NCBI RefSeq assembly: GCF_003172895.1
Contig: NZ_QGKL01000004.1
Span: 62,001-126,000, forward strand
Length of the DNA stretch: 64,000 nucleotides
Direction of reading: 5' to 3'
Source of the DNA: Leucothrix arctica
GTDB lineage: Bacteria; Pseudomonadota; Gammaproteobacteria; Thiotrichales; Thiotrichaceae
Under the pieces are notes generated by a model. The model was not told the DNA's origin. It searched no databases and saw only the letters and a program-made list of their open reading frames with translations. The translations under genes and the position numbers were made by a program. Positions 8,143 to 16,153 of this stretch are shown here, in pieces (positions within the stretch are counted from its first letter, which is position 1; the number at the start of each line of letters is the position of its first letter).

Positions 8143-11100
8143 TTAAGCCTCACACTCCGAGCTTTTAACCCCAAAAAAGATCGTATAAAGCACCGGCACT
8201 ATCACCAACGTCAACACCGTCGCAAAGCTCAAACCACACATAATCACAATCGATAAGCTCCTAAAAAACGGGTCAGGTAATAACGGCGCAACACCCAGTA
8301 CAGTGGTCACCATACCCAACACCACAGGCCGCACACGACTCACCGCCGAGTCTAAAACCGCATTCATACGCGCCTTTCCAGCGGCAATTTGGCTATCCGT
8401 TTCATCCACCAGTACGATCGCATTTTTGACCATCATGCCCGTTAAACTCAGCGCCGCAAGTATGCCCATGAAGTCCAAAGGACTTTGGAAAGTAGCCAGT
8501 CCATACGACACACCAACGATCGATAATGGTACGGTCAGCCAAATAACTAAGGGCTGACGATAAGCATTAAACAGCAGGATCACCACCAATATCATCGCGC
8601 CAAACCCTAAGGGCATAATCGACCCTAGCCCCTTTTGCGCACGCGCACTGTCTCCCGCTTCACCTAGCCACTCTAAGTGGTAACCGGTGGGTAGCACCAT
8701 AGCCTCAAGCTTTGGCTGTATTCGTTCATAAAGCGTGTAGGAGTTCACCCCATCAGCAGGATCAGCCTGTGCGATTATAGCTAGCTTTCGGTCTACACGG
8801 CGGACTTTATAGTCGTCAAACACCACATCAAAGCGATCAACCACTTGGTTAATGGGTATAGATTCGCCTAGCGAGTTGCTAAAGACTCTGACGGAACTGA
8901 GTGCTTCTGGTGATGTTCTAAACGCTTCGGCAGGACGGAATAAGATTTTCCGAAGCTCCTCACCTTCACGCAAAACACCAATCTGAGTGCCGCTAAAATG
9001 CCCTTGCAATGCCTTGGAAATATCTTCAGCACTTAAGCCAACTTGGCGCGCTGCAACTTCATTAATAACGGGCTGAATCGTTTTTATTTGCTCCCGCCAA
9101 TCATCCCTAATCGCAATCGCACCTTCCTCATGAAAGACCTCTTTAGCTTGCTTGGCTAGCTCCCGTAATACTGCTGGTTCTGGTCCACTAAAGCGCGCTT
9201 GAATCTTACTACCACTAGCTGGCCCGAGCACAAACTTCCAAACTTTATAATTACTCTCAGGTAAGGTTTCAGATAAATGATTTCGTACTGGAGTCAGCAA
9301 ACTATCAATCACTGCTAGATTCTCGACATCAATCAATATCTGCCCATAAGAGGCTTCGCTACTCTCACCGATATAAGGCAGCATAAAGCGTAAATGCCCA
9401 CCTCCAACCGCAGTGGTTGTACCTGTCACACCCTCTTGTTCGCGCAGCCATTCAGAGACTTGCTGTAAGTCTTTAGCTGTTTTGCGAACATCTGTTCCAG
9501 GTGGTAAATAATAGTCGACGACAAACTGAGGACGCGTTGAGGCAGGGAAAAAACCTTTGGGAACAGCCGCAAAGCTGTATACCGCAGAAGCAAACAACAG
9601 CACAACTAATGCCACTGCCACCCAACGCACTTTTATTGCGGCCACTAAGAAGCGGCGATAAGCGCCTAATATCACCCCCTCTTTCGCGTCTACTTGAACG
9701 TTGTTCTTCGCAACTGATTTACCAAAGGTCAGCGTACAAAAATATGGTGTTAACCAAACAGCCACCAGCCAGCTAAACATTAGAGATATCAATATCGTCC
9801 AGAACAAAGACCCAGCGTATTCACCGGTATTATCAGGTGAAAATCCGATAGGGGAAAACGCTAATATACCAACCACCGTTCCGCCCAGCAGCGGCCACTT
9901 GGTTTGATTCACAATAGCAATGGACGCACTCGCGGCATCCTCACCTTTTTGAACTCGAACCAAGGTCCCTTCAACTACGACTATGGCATTATCAACCAGC
10001 ATCCCCAGCGCGATAATCAATGCACCTAGCGAGATCCGCTGCATTTGCAAGCCACCGACGTACATACCGATGAGAGTACCCGCGACAGTAACCAGCAAGA
10101 TTCCACCCATCAATATGCCTGAACGCAGGCCCATAAAAACCAGCAAAGTACCGACCACAATCACCAGTGCAATAACCACGTTCATGACGAAATCATCGAC
10201 AGATACTTTGACTGTCGCGCCTTGATCGGAGATGGCTTTTAGCTCAATACCCTGAGGGCGCCGCTGTTCTAGCTCGGCAATACGCGCTCGAATAGCGGTA
10301 CCCATATCAACCACGTTACCGCCCAATACATTAGAAATACCTAGTGTAATCGCAGGCTTACCATTGGAAAATATGCTTTTAGCAGGGGGGTCGATATCCT
10401 TTTGCACAACCGTTGCAATATCACCTAGTCGATAGCTGACACCACTTTGTGAGTCAGTGATTCTAAGCGCTTCAATATTAGCCACCGAGTCGATCACCGA
10501 GTTAGGTTTTATGCGAATACGCGTCGTACCCAGCTCAACCTCACCCGCCGAAGTCACAAGGTTTTGCCCTCCTAATACCTGCGCAATTTGTCCAGATGAG
10601 ATACCTAGCTGCGCGACTCTAGAGGGTGTGTATTCCACATAAATCGCCTGAGTCGGCATCCCTTGTAGTACCGCTTTGGACACGCCGGGCACCAGTACCA
10701 GTTCTTTTTGTAGCGTTTTAGCGTACTCATGCACTTCGTTTAGCGTGTAACCATCCCCCGTTATGGCGTAGTACAAGGCGTATACATCACCAAAGTCATC
10801 AAACACCATCGAAGGGCTAACATTGGGTGGTAGACGAGACTGAGTGTCACTAATTTTTGCCCGCAGCTGAGTGAAACGTTGGTTGAGTTGATCACGTGTT
10901 TTACTGGCCGCAATCTCAAACTCAATCGTTATTTCAGACTTACCCGGTGTCGAAATCGACTTGATCTCTTTGACACCTTGTAATTGTTGTAAGGCATTTT
11001 CTAAAGGATCTGTCACCTCTTCCGCCACTTCAATCGAGCTTGCACCTTGATAAGGTGTTACTACCTGAGCCTGACGAATAATGAACTCAGGGTCTTCAAA

Positions 11101-11202
11101 GCGCGGTAATAAATTATAGGCGGTGTAGCCACCTACCAAGATCAAAAAGGTTGCGAGTCCACTAATGACTCGCTTAGTGATTGCAAACTTAGCTAAATCC
11201 AT
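8143..11202 (-). CDS. RND efflux pump, inner-membrane permease (HAE-1 type)
   Basis: A proton-driven exporter of about 1,019 residues with the two-fold RND build: a membrane helix at 10-30, a large periplasmic loop, six helices around 335-540, a second periplasmic loop and a final helix bundle. The TM4 relay reads GMLVDNAIVVVEG, with one Asp kept and the second replaced by Asn, a common variant outside the AcrB group. The TM10 lysine is present in MMVKNAIVLVDE. The start is taken at ATG 11202, seven bases after GGAG; a GTG one codon earlier overlaps the TAG stop of the adaptor gene. It is the last of four co-transcribed genes and is translationally coupled to the adaptor. Substrate unknown; multidrug or solvent export is likely from the family. 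Confidence 0.93.
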   Translation of the reverse strand: MDLAKFAITKRVISGLATFLILVGGYTAYNLLPRFEDPEFIIRQAQVVTPYQGASSIEVAEEVTDPLENALQQLQGVKEIKSISTPGKSEITIEFEIAASKTRDQLNQRFTQLRAKISDTQSRLPPNVSPSMVFDDFGDVYALYYAITGDGYTLNEVHEYAKTLQKELVLVPGVSKAVLQGMPTQAIYVEYTPSRVAQLGISSGQIAQVLGGQNLVTSAGEVELGTTRIRIKPNSVIDSVANIEALRITDSQSGVSYRLGDIATVVQKDIDPPAKSIFSNGKPAITLGISNVLGGNVVDMGTAIRARIAELEQRRPQGIELKAISDQGATVKVSVDDFVMNVVIALVIVVGTLLVFMGLRSGILMGGILLVTVAGTLIGMYVGGLQMQRISLGALIIALGMLVDNAIVVVEGTLVRVQKGEDAASASIAIVNQTKWPLLGGTVVGILAFSPIGFSPDNTGEYAGSLFWTILISLMFSWLVAVWLTPYFCTLTFGKSVAKNNVQVDAKEGVILGAYRRFLVAAIKVRWVAVALVVLLFASAVYSFAAVPKGFFPASTRPQFVVDYYLPPGTDVRKTAKDLQQVSEWLREQEGVTGTTTAVGGGHLRFMLPYIGESSEASYGQILIDVENLAVIDSLLTPVRNHLSETLPESNYKVWKFVLGPASGSKIQARFSGPEPAVLRELAKQAKEVFHEEGAIAIRDDWREQIKTIQPVINEVAARQVGLSAEDISKALQGHFSGTQIGVLREGEELRKILFRPAEAFRTSPEALSSVRVFSNSLGESIPINQVVDRFDVVFDDYKVRRVDRKLAIIAQADPADGVNSYTLYERIQPKLEAMVLPTGYHLEWLGEAGDSARAQKGLGSIMPLGFGAMILVVILLFNAYRQPLVIWLTVPLSIVGVSYGLATFQSPLDFMGILAALSLTGMMVKNAIVLVDETDSQIAAGKARMNAVLDSAVSRVRPVVLGMVTTVLGVAPLLPDPFFRSLSIVIMCGLSFATVLTLVIVPVLYTIFFGVKSSECEA

Positions 11203-11204
11203 CA

Positions 11205-12464
11205 CTAGTCTCCAATCTTGTTAACGGGACGCACTTCTAGCCCCGTAATCATGGATGAAACACCCGCACTCACCACCAATTCGCCAACCTCGATACCTGA
11301 CAACACTCTAATGGAGTTAGCACTGGCTTCACTGACCTCGACATGGCGTAGTTCGACTTTGTTGTCAGCTTTCACAATCCAAACGATTGGCTTGCCATCA
11401 CTATCTGCTACTAATGCGCTTTCAGGAATGCTAAGTGATGATGCTGAACCAATATTTGAGGTATCAATGACCATCACCTTCCCGACCATGCCGGGTAAAA
11501 TCATAAAATCATTGGGGCGATCAATAGATACACGCGCTTCAAATGTTCGTGTGCGTTCATCAGCCTGAGTCGTGAACTCAACCATTTCTGCGTCAAAGCT
11601 TCTTTCGGGAATGGCATCTAACGAAGCTTTAAACTTTATTTTCTCTCGGTGCGTGCCAAAATGTGCCACATCAGGCCCCGGCAAGTTAAACCTCAACTCA
11701 AGGTTTTGTAAGTCCTGTATTACCGCAATTGTTTGATTAGCTTTGACGTTGGCAAAGTTATCGACCAAACGCTCTGCAACAATACCGTCAAAAGGCGCGC
11801 GTAAAGTTGCATCATCTTCAACATCTTTAGCGTTTTTTAACTGCGTTTGCAGACTACGAATCATCGCGCTCTGCGCTGAAACGTCTTCTTTTCTTGAGCC
11901 TGTTTGTCCCTTACTCAAGGCTTGCTGGTCAGCCGCCAACCTTGCCTGAGCGGTTTTAACAGATGCTAGTGCACTGTCCATTTGCTCTTTGGGTATTAAA
12001 CCTTTTCGATACTTTGTCAGTGTTCTTTCTGCATTAGAGCGAGCAGATACTACACCCGCCTCAGAAGCCGCAATCGCCGCACGCATGGACGCAATATCTT
12101 CACTACGAGAGCCACTGGTCATAGCTTTCAAACGCGCCTGCTCAGCTGTGATTTTTGCCCTTACCTGATTGACATTTGAGGTGTAATTACGCGGATCAAG
12201 CTTAGCAATTAGATCACCTTTTTTTACTTGGCTTCGGGCATGTACTGGCAACTCAAACACCTGCCCACCCACACGAAAAGACAGCTCTGCTTTTTGCCCA
12301 GATAACACAACGGCTGGATAGCTATATTCCTTGCCGATTAGTGACTCAACCACTTTAAATACTTTCACTGGCCGAGGCGGCGGTGCTTCGATAGCCCCTT
12401 CTTCCGCAGGCTGGCAACCCACTAATAATGCGCTCAGTAATAAACCGTACTTGTAGTTCATCAT
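11205..12464 (-). CDS. RND periplasmic adaptor, lipoprotein (MFP/HlyD type)
   Basis: About 419 residues. The N-terminus MMNYKYGLLLSALLVGC is a lipoprotein signal with the acylated Cys at position 17, anchoring the protein in the inner membrane. Then come the biotinyl-lipoyl half (GQVFELPVHARSQVKKGDLIAKLD), a helical hairpin (around residues 95-210, containing two GSRxED repeats), the closing lipoyl half (LRAPFDGIVAERLV) and beta-barrel domains. The family links the RND pump to the TolC-like channel. The start at 12464 is chosen because GGAGG lies six bases upstream and because it gives the signal peptide; the ATG overlaps the stop of the preceding gene (ATGATGA), so translation is coupled. 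Confidence 0.92.
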   Translation of the reverse strand: MMNYKYGLLLSALLVGCQPAEEGAIEAPPPRPVKVFKVVESLIGKEYSYPAVVLSGQKAELSFRVGGQVFELPVHARSQVKKGDLIAKLDPRNYTSNVNQVRAKITAEQARLKAMTSGSRSEDIASMRAAIAASEAGVVSARSNAERTLTKYRKGLIPKEQMDSALASVKTAQARLAADQQALSKGQTGSRKEDVSAQSAMIRSLQTQLKNAKDVEDDATLRAPFDGIVAERLVDNFANVKANQTIAVIQDLQNLELRFNLPGPDVAHFGTHREKIKFKASLDAIPERSFDAEMVEFTTQADERTRTFEARVSIDRPNDFMILPGMVGKVMVIDTSNIGSASSLSIPESALVADSDGKPIVWIVKADNKVELRHVEVSEASANSIRVLSGIEVGELVVSAGVSSMITGLEVRPVNKIGD

Positions 12465-13921
12465 TTGGCACCTCCTCTTGGAATCCACACCGACACACTC
12501 TCACCGTCACGCAATAACTTCTGGCCTTGCGTGGTACGGATTGTCACAAGGAAGTTACGCAAGTCCGTGTTTAGTACTGGGCTAATTGAATGTATACGGC
12601 CACGGATTTGATAAGACCCAAGCGCTTTATTTGGCCCTGCTGTTTGGTTTGGTAGACGCTCTTCTAAGGACGCATTCATCTTAGTAATGTCTAGATATGC
12701 TTCAGCGCCAACACGCACAGCATCATATTGGTCAGCGTGTAAGTTTAGTGACACCTCAAAACGCGTTGGATCGATCAAAATAATCGGAGCAGTATTAAAC
12801 ACCTGCTGCTCTGATTGCGTTTGTAGATATTGTGGTGAGTAGTAATGCCCTTGCTCGATATTAATTCTTGCGACCACACCATCAATCGGCGCAACCAAAT
12901 ACGACTCTTTCTTGGTCACTTGCGCAGTTCCTAGCCCTGCTTTGGCACTATTAATACCAGCCTTGGCGTTGTTAACATTGGCCTTTGCGGTTGCGATACC
13001 CGTTTTAGCAACACTCACGCCAGCACCAGCCGCCTTCACTTGCCCGATGGCTCTGCGAACAGCCGCTTGTGCTGCCGCTAGCTTGGCTTGTGCTTGGTCA
13101 TACTCTTGCTGTGATGCTGACTTTTGTTTGAGCAATATGCTGTAGCGGTTAAAGGTTCGCTTTGCTAACAACAGATTTGCATTGGCTTCATCACGGCTTG
13201 CCTCGGCAACGGTCACTTGTGTTTGTGCACGAACTAACTGGGCATTGGCATCAGTTACATGAGACTGAGCGCTGGTCAGCTGAGTGTTTGCCTTCACCAC
13301 TTGAGCATTGGCATTAGCCAACGATGAGGCTGGGCGACTTTGCTCCTGATACGCTAACACCTGTCCTTTGCGTACGCGGTCACCCTCTTTCAGTTTTGGG
13401 TCTAAATACGCAATCCGACCTGCACTTTCAAAAGTCATGTATTCACGTCGAATTGCGCGTGCAATACCTTCGGTATATAACCACTTAGCCTGAGGTACTG
13501 ACTCATCAAAGCTACTATTTAAATAGCCAGTAGTTGAGCTTGCAGCTTGAACATTGCTAGTGCCTGTCAATATAGAGTCATTGCTGACTTCTGCTTGGCC
13601 TAACGACGGTATCGACAATTGCATACCCGGTTGAACCGCTAGCGGATTACCTTTTAGTAGTTCTGCATTCGCATTAAAAATTGCGCCCCATAAGTCAGCA
13701 CGGCCATACAAATACTTGGCTATTTTCGATAACGAATCACCACGAGAAACCGTGTAAGTAGTGCTTTCTGTCATCACCTTTGCTAGTTGATCAAGGTTTG
13801 AGTCATTACTCAGACTAATTTGTGCCTGACATAGAGTCATAAGAAAGGTAGACAAACACAGGACTTGCCCTAGCTGTTGGCATCGTTTCATTAACGGATA
13901 CTCTTGAATATTAGTGTTCAT
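12461..13921 (-). CDS. Second periplasmic adaptor, with an N-terminal LysM domain
   Basis: 486 residues: a signal peptide (about 11-33), a LysM domain at about 56-105 (YTVSRGDSLSKIAKYLYG...NPLAVQPGMQLSIP), a linker, then a membrane-fusion-protein core. The core has lipoyl halves at IAYLDPKLKEGDRVRKGQVLAYQ and YLVAPIDGVVARI flanking a long Ala-rich coiled-coil hairpin (repeated AKAGINSAKAG-like units), and a C-terminal barrel. LysM binds peptidoglycan, and this fusion is unusual for an RND adaptor: it suggests that the adaptor is tethered to the cell wall. With the lipoprotein adaptor next to it, the operon encodes two adaptors, as in TriABC systems. The ATG lies close behind the channel gene stop with AGGA upstream; an alternative ATG is at 13891. 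Confidence 0.88.
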   Translation of the reverse strand: MNTNIQEYPLMKRCQQLGQVLCLSTFLMTLCQAQISLSNDSNLDQLAKVMTESTTYTVSRGDSLSKIAKYLYGRADLWGAIFNANAELLKGNPLAVQPGMQLSIPSLGQAEVSNDSILTGTSNVQAASSTTGYLNSSFDESVPQAKWLYTEGIARAIRREYMTFESAGRIAYLDPKLKEGDRVRKGQVLAYQEQSRPASSLANANAQVVKANTQLTSAQSHVTDANAQLVRAQTQVTVAEASRDEANANLLLAKRTFNRYSILLKQKSASQQEYDQAQAKLAAAQAAVRRAIGQVKAAGAGVSVAKTGIATAKANVNNAKAGINSAKAGLGTAQVTKKESYLVAPIDGVVARINIEQGHYYSPQYLQTQSEQQVFNTAPIILIDPTRFEVSLNLHADQYDAVRVGAEAYLDITKMNASLEERLPNQTAGPNKALGSYQIRGRIHSISPVLNTDLRNFLVTIRTTQGQKLLRDGESVSVWIPRGGAK

Positions 13922-13923
13922 GT

Positions 13924-15426
13924 TTATTTTTCCTGACTCGTTTTAGGCGGTGCTTGGTGTTTCTTTACCAGGCTTTTACTAGCTAGCGCTGATTCCACCC
14001 GTTCATCAAAACCGCCACCCAAAGCCAGCTGTAGATCGATGTAATTGATAAGCGCGTCGTACCTAGCTGAAATACAAGAACTGGATGCACTCAAGGCACG
14101 TTGCTGGCTCTCCAGTACCGTCAAGAATGGCTCAAGCCCTTGTTTGTATCGGTTCATAGACACGCGCTCGGCATTTTTTGAGGCATCAGCAGCACTGCAT
14201 AGTGCTTGTTGACGACGATTGATAAGTGACCTAGCGGCGAGTGATGACTCGACTTCAGTAAAGGCAGTTAGCGCGGTTTGTGCGTAGATATTTGCGGCTG
14301 CTTGTTGTGCTGCTTCGTTTAAACGAATATTGGCTCGCAGTTTTCCACCTTGAAAGATCGGCTGTACCAAGGTGCCTGCCAGCGACCAGAAAGAGAAATC
14401 ACCATCTAGCAAATTACTGAGCTGGCTACTTGTTGTTCCAATGGCCGTTGGTATCGTGCTTGTTGATAGGCTAAAAGATGGTAGTAATGACTTTTTTGCC
14501 GACTCCACATTAAATCCCGAAGCGCGTAACTGCTTTTCAGCGGCAATCACATCAGGTCGTCTAGTAAGCAAACTCGCAGGCACACCCAGCTTTGGTAAAG
14601 CTGGAAGACTTGCAAGGTTTTCTGCGGTTTGAATATTGCCATTAGGGTAGTCAGTCAGCATGCGCTGAAGTTGTCTTGATCCTCTAGCAAGCCCCTCTTC
14701 TTTTCCTGCAAGACCTGCTGTTGCTGACTGCATATTGGCAATGGATAGGTGTTTATCCGTTGGCAAAGCAATACCAACATCCGCACGGTTACCAATCTGT
14801 CGTGCGGTTTCTTTAAATACCTGTAGTGTTTTCTTTGACAGTGCAACCTGTTGTTTTGACTGAACGACTGTAAAGTAAGCTTTAGCGGTATTTGCCGCGA
14901 CACTTTGTCTTACTGCACGTAGCGATTCATGACTAGCAAGATAGCTTTCTCTAGCAGCAAGTGACTGTGATTTAAGGCGATTCCATAGGTCGATTTCCCA
15001 GGAAATACCTAAGCCCAAGGTATATGACTCTGCTGTAGAGGAGCCCACTTTGTAACCTGAGGTACTCAGCGCTAATGATGGTAATCTATTGGCACCTGCA
15101 ATCACTGCCTGTGCTCTAGCTTGAGCTACTTGGGCTTGGGTTTTCCAAACTTGGTAATTTTTACCGACTGCTTGGTTAATGATGCTAGTCAGTTGTGGAT
15201 CTTTAAACTCATTCCACCAGTTACCATTAACTACCTCACCTTCGCTTAACAAGCTGCCTGATACTCCGTCCCACTTTTTTATATCAGTACCGAGTAAGTC
15301 ACTTTGAGTCTCTTTAATAATACCGCTGGAAGTATCATTTATCAGGGTGCTAGCACAGCCTGAACTAAGCAATACCAGCCCGGTAACCATTGCCCATTTT
15401 AGGGTTGGTTGCTTTGATCGTTTCAT
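13924..15426 (-). CDS. TolC/OprM-like outer-membrane efflux lipoprotein (NodT family)
   Basis: 500 residues. The N-terminal signal MKRSKQPTLKWAMVTGLVLLSSGC ends in a lipobox with acylated Cys. Two OEP (outer-membrane efflux protein) repeats follow, each with long helices (ALAARESYLASHESLRAVRQSVAANTAKAYF... and NIYAQTALTAFTEVESSLAAR) and beta segments (LPSLALSTSG, LLPSFSLSTS). The family forms a trimeric exit duct crossing the outer membrane. It is the first gene of the export operon, divergent from the TetR gene, and is followed within three bases by the LysM adaptor. Confidence 0.93.
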   Translation of the reverse strand: MKRSKQPTLKWAMVTGLVLLSSGCASTLINDTSSGIIKETQSDLLGTDIKKWDGVSGSLLSEGEVVNGNWWNEFKDPQLTSIINQAVGKNYQVWKTQAQVAQARAQAVIAGANRLPSLALSTSGYKVGSSTAESYTLGLGISWEIDLWNRLKSQSLAARESYLASHESLRAVRQSVAANTAKAYFTVVQSKQQVALSKKTLQVFKETARQIGNRADVGIALPTDKHLSIANMQSATAGLAGKEEGLARGSRQLQRMLTDYPNGNIQTAENLASLPALPKLGVPASLLTRRPDVIAAEKQLRASGFNVESAKKSLLPSFSLSTSTIPTAIGTTSSQLSNLLDGDFSFWSLAGTLVQPIFQGGKLRANIRLNEAAQQAAANIYAQTALTAFTEVESSLAARSLINRRQQALCSAADASKNAERVSMNRYKQGLEPFLTVLESQQRALSASSSCISARYDALINYIDLQLALGGGFDERVESALASKSLVKKHQAPPKTSQEK

Positions 15427-15494
15427 AAACTATTGTTTTTTCACTGCTAATTAATAGACAGTGTCTTTTTAGATGATATGATAGAAATGGTCAA

Positions 15495-15510
15495 TTAGCA
15501 CAAATGCTAA
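15495..15510. promoter_or_regulatory. Palindromic operator between the TetR gene and the efflux operon
   Basis: TTAGCA-CAAA-TGCTAA is a perfect 16-bp inverted repeat; with one extra T the symmetry extends to TCAA on the left and TTGA on the right (15491-15515). It sits 24 bp before the tetR start and about 70 bp before the divergent operon, where a TetR dimer would repress both. Binding is inferred from position and symmetry. Confidence 0.7.
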
Positions 15511-15533
15511 TTTGACAAATACATAACAAAGTA

Positions 15534-16142
15534 ATGAGTTTGTCTATGAAAAAGAGTACCGATTTAAGAGCTGTGCGAACGCGACGTTGGTTACAAGACG
15601 CTTTGCGTAAACTGCTTAAAACCAAGCCATACCAAAAAATTAATATAGGTGAAATAGTCTTCAAAGCTGAAGTTGCAAGACCCACTTTCTACTTGCACTT
15701 CTCTTCCAAAGACGAACTTTTGATGAGTATTTTTGATGATCTATTTATAGACTTTAGAGCAGCGCTGGCAGAAGAGGTCAAGAAAACCGAACTCGACTAT
15801 CCTCTCATTGGAAAGTTAATGTTTAGCTGTGCCAGAAGAAATGCCGAAGGCTTACGCGTCTTACTAAATGCAGGACTAGACTCATTAGTAGAGCAACGAT
15901 TTAGGATCATTATCAGTGAAACGGGGGAATCTATTCGAGCGGCACACCCGATTGCTGATGAGGCTAAGGTGCTAACCCCCTACTTAGATGACTTTATGTC
16001 CAATGGTATTTTCGCGCTATTAGAACGGTGGATACAGGAAGACATGCCAATTCCAGATGAAATCATGGGATTGATCATCGCCAATATGACAAAGGGCGTT
16101 AGAGAAATGCTAACTGATGATAATTTTAAACTTACTAGGTAA
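15534..16142 (+). CDS. TetR/AcrR-family regulator of the adjacent efflux operon
   Basis: 202 residues. The N-terminal helix-turn-helix is at about 15-65 (ALRKLLKTKPYQKINIGEIVFKAEVARPTFYLHFSSKDEL), the pattern of TetR DNA-binding domains; the rest is a helical ligand-binding and dimer domain. TetR proteins usually repress a divergent transport operon until a small ligand binds. The target here should be the four-gene RND operon starting 107 bp away, through the palindrome at 15495-15510. The ATG at 15546 is a possible second start. Confidence 0.9.
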   Translation: MSLSMKKSTDLRAVRTRRWLQDALRKLLKTKPYQKINIGEIVFKAEVARPTFYLHFSSKDELLMSIFDDLFIDFRAALAEEVKKTELDYPLIGKLMFSCARRNAEGLRVLLNAGLDSLVEQRFRIIISETGESIRAAHPIADEAKVLTPYLDDFMSNGIFALLERWIQEDMPIPDEIMGLIIANMTKGVREMLTDDNFKLTR

Positions 16143-16153
16143 AACCAGCTAGG

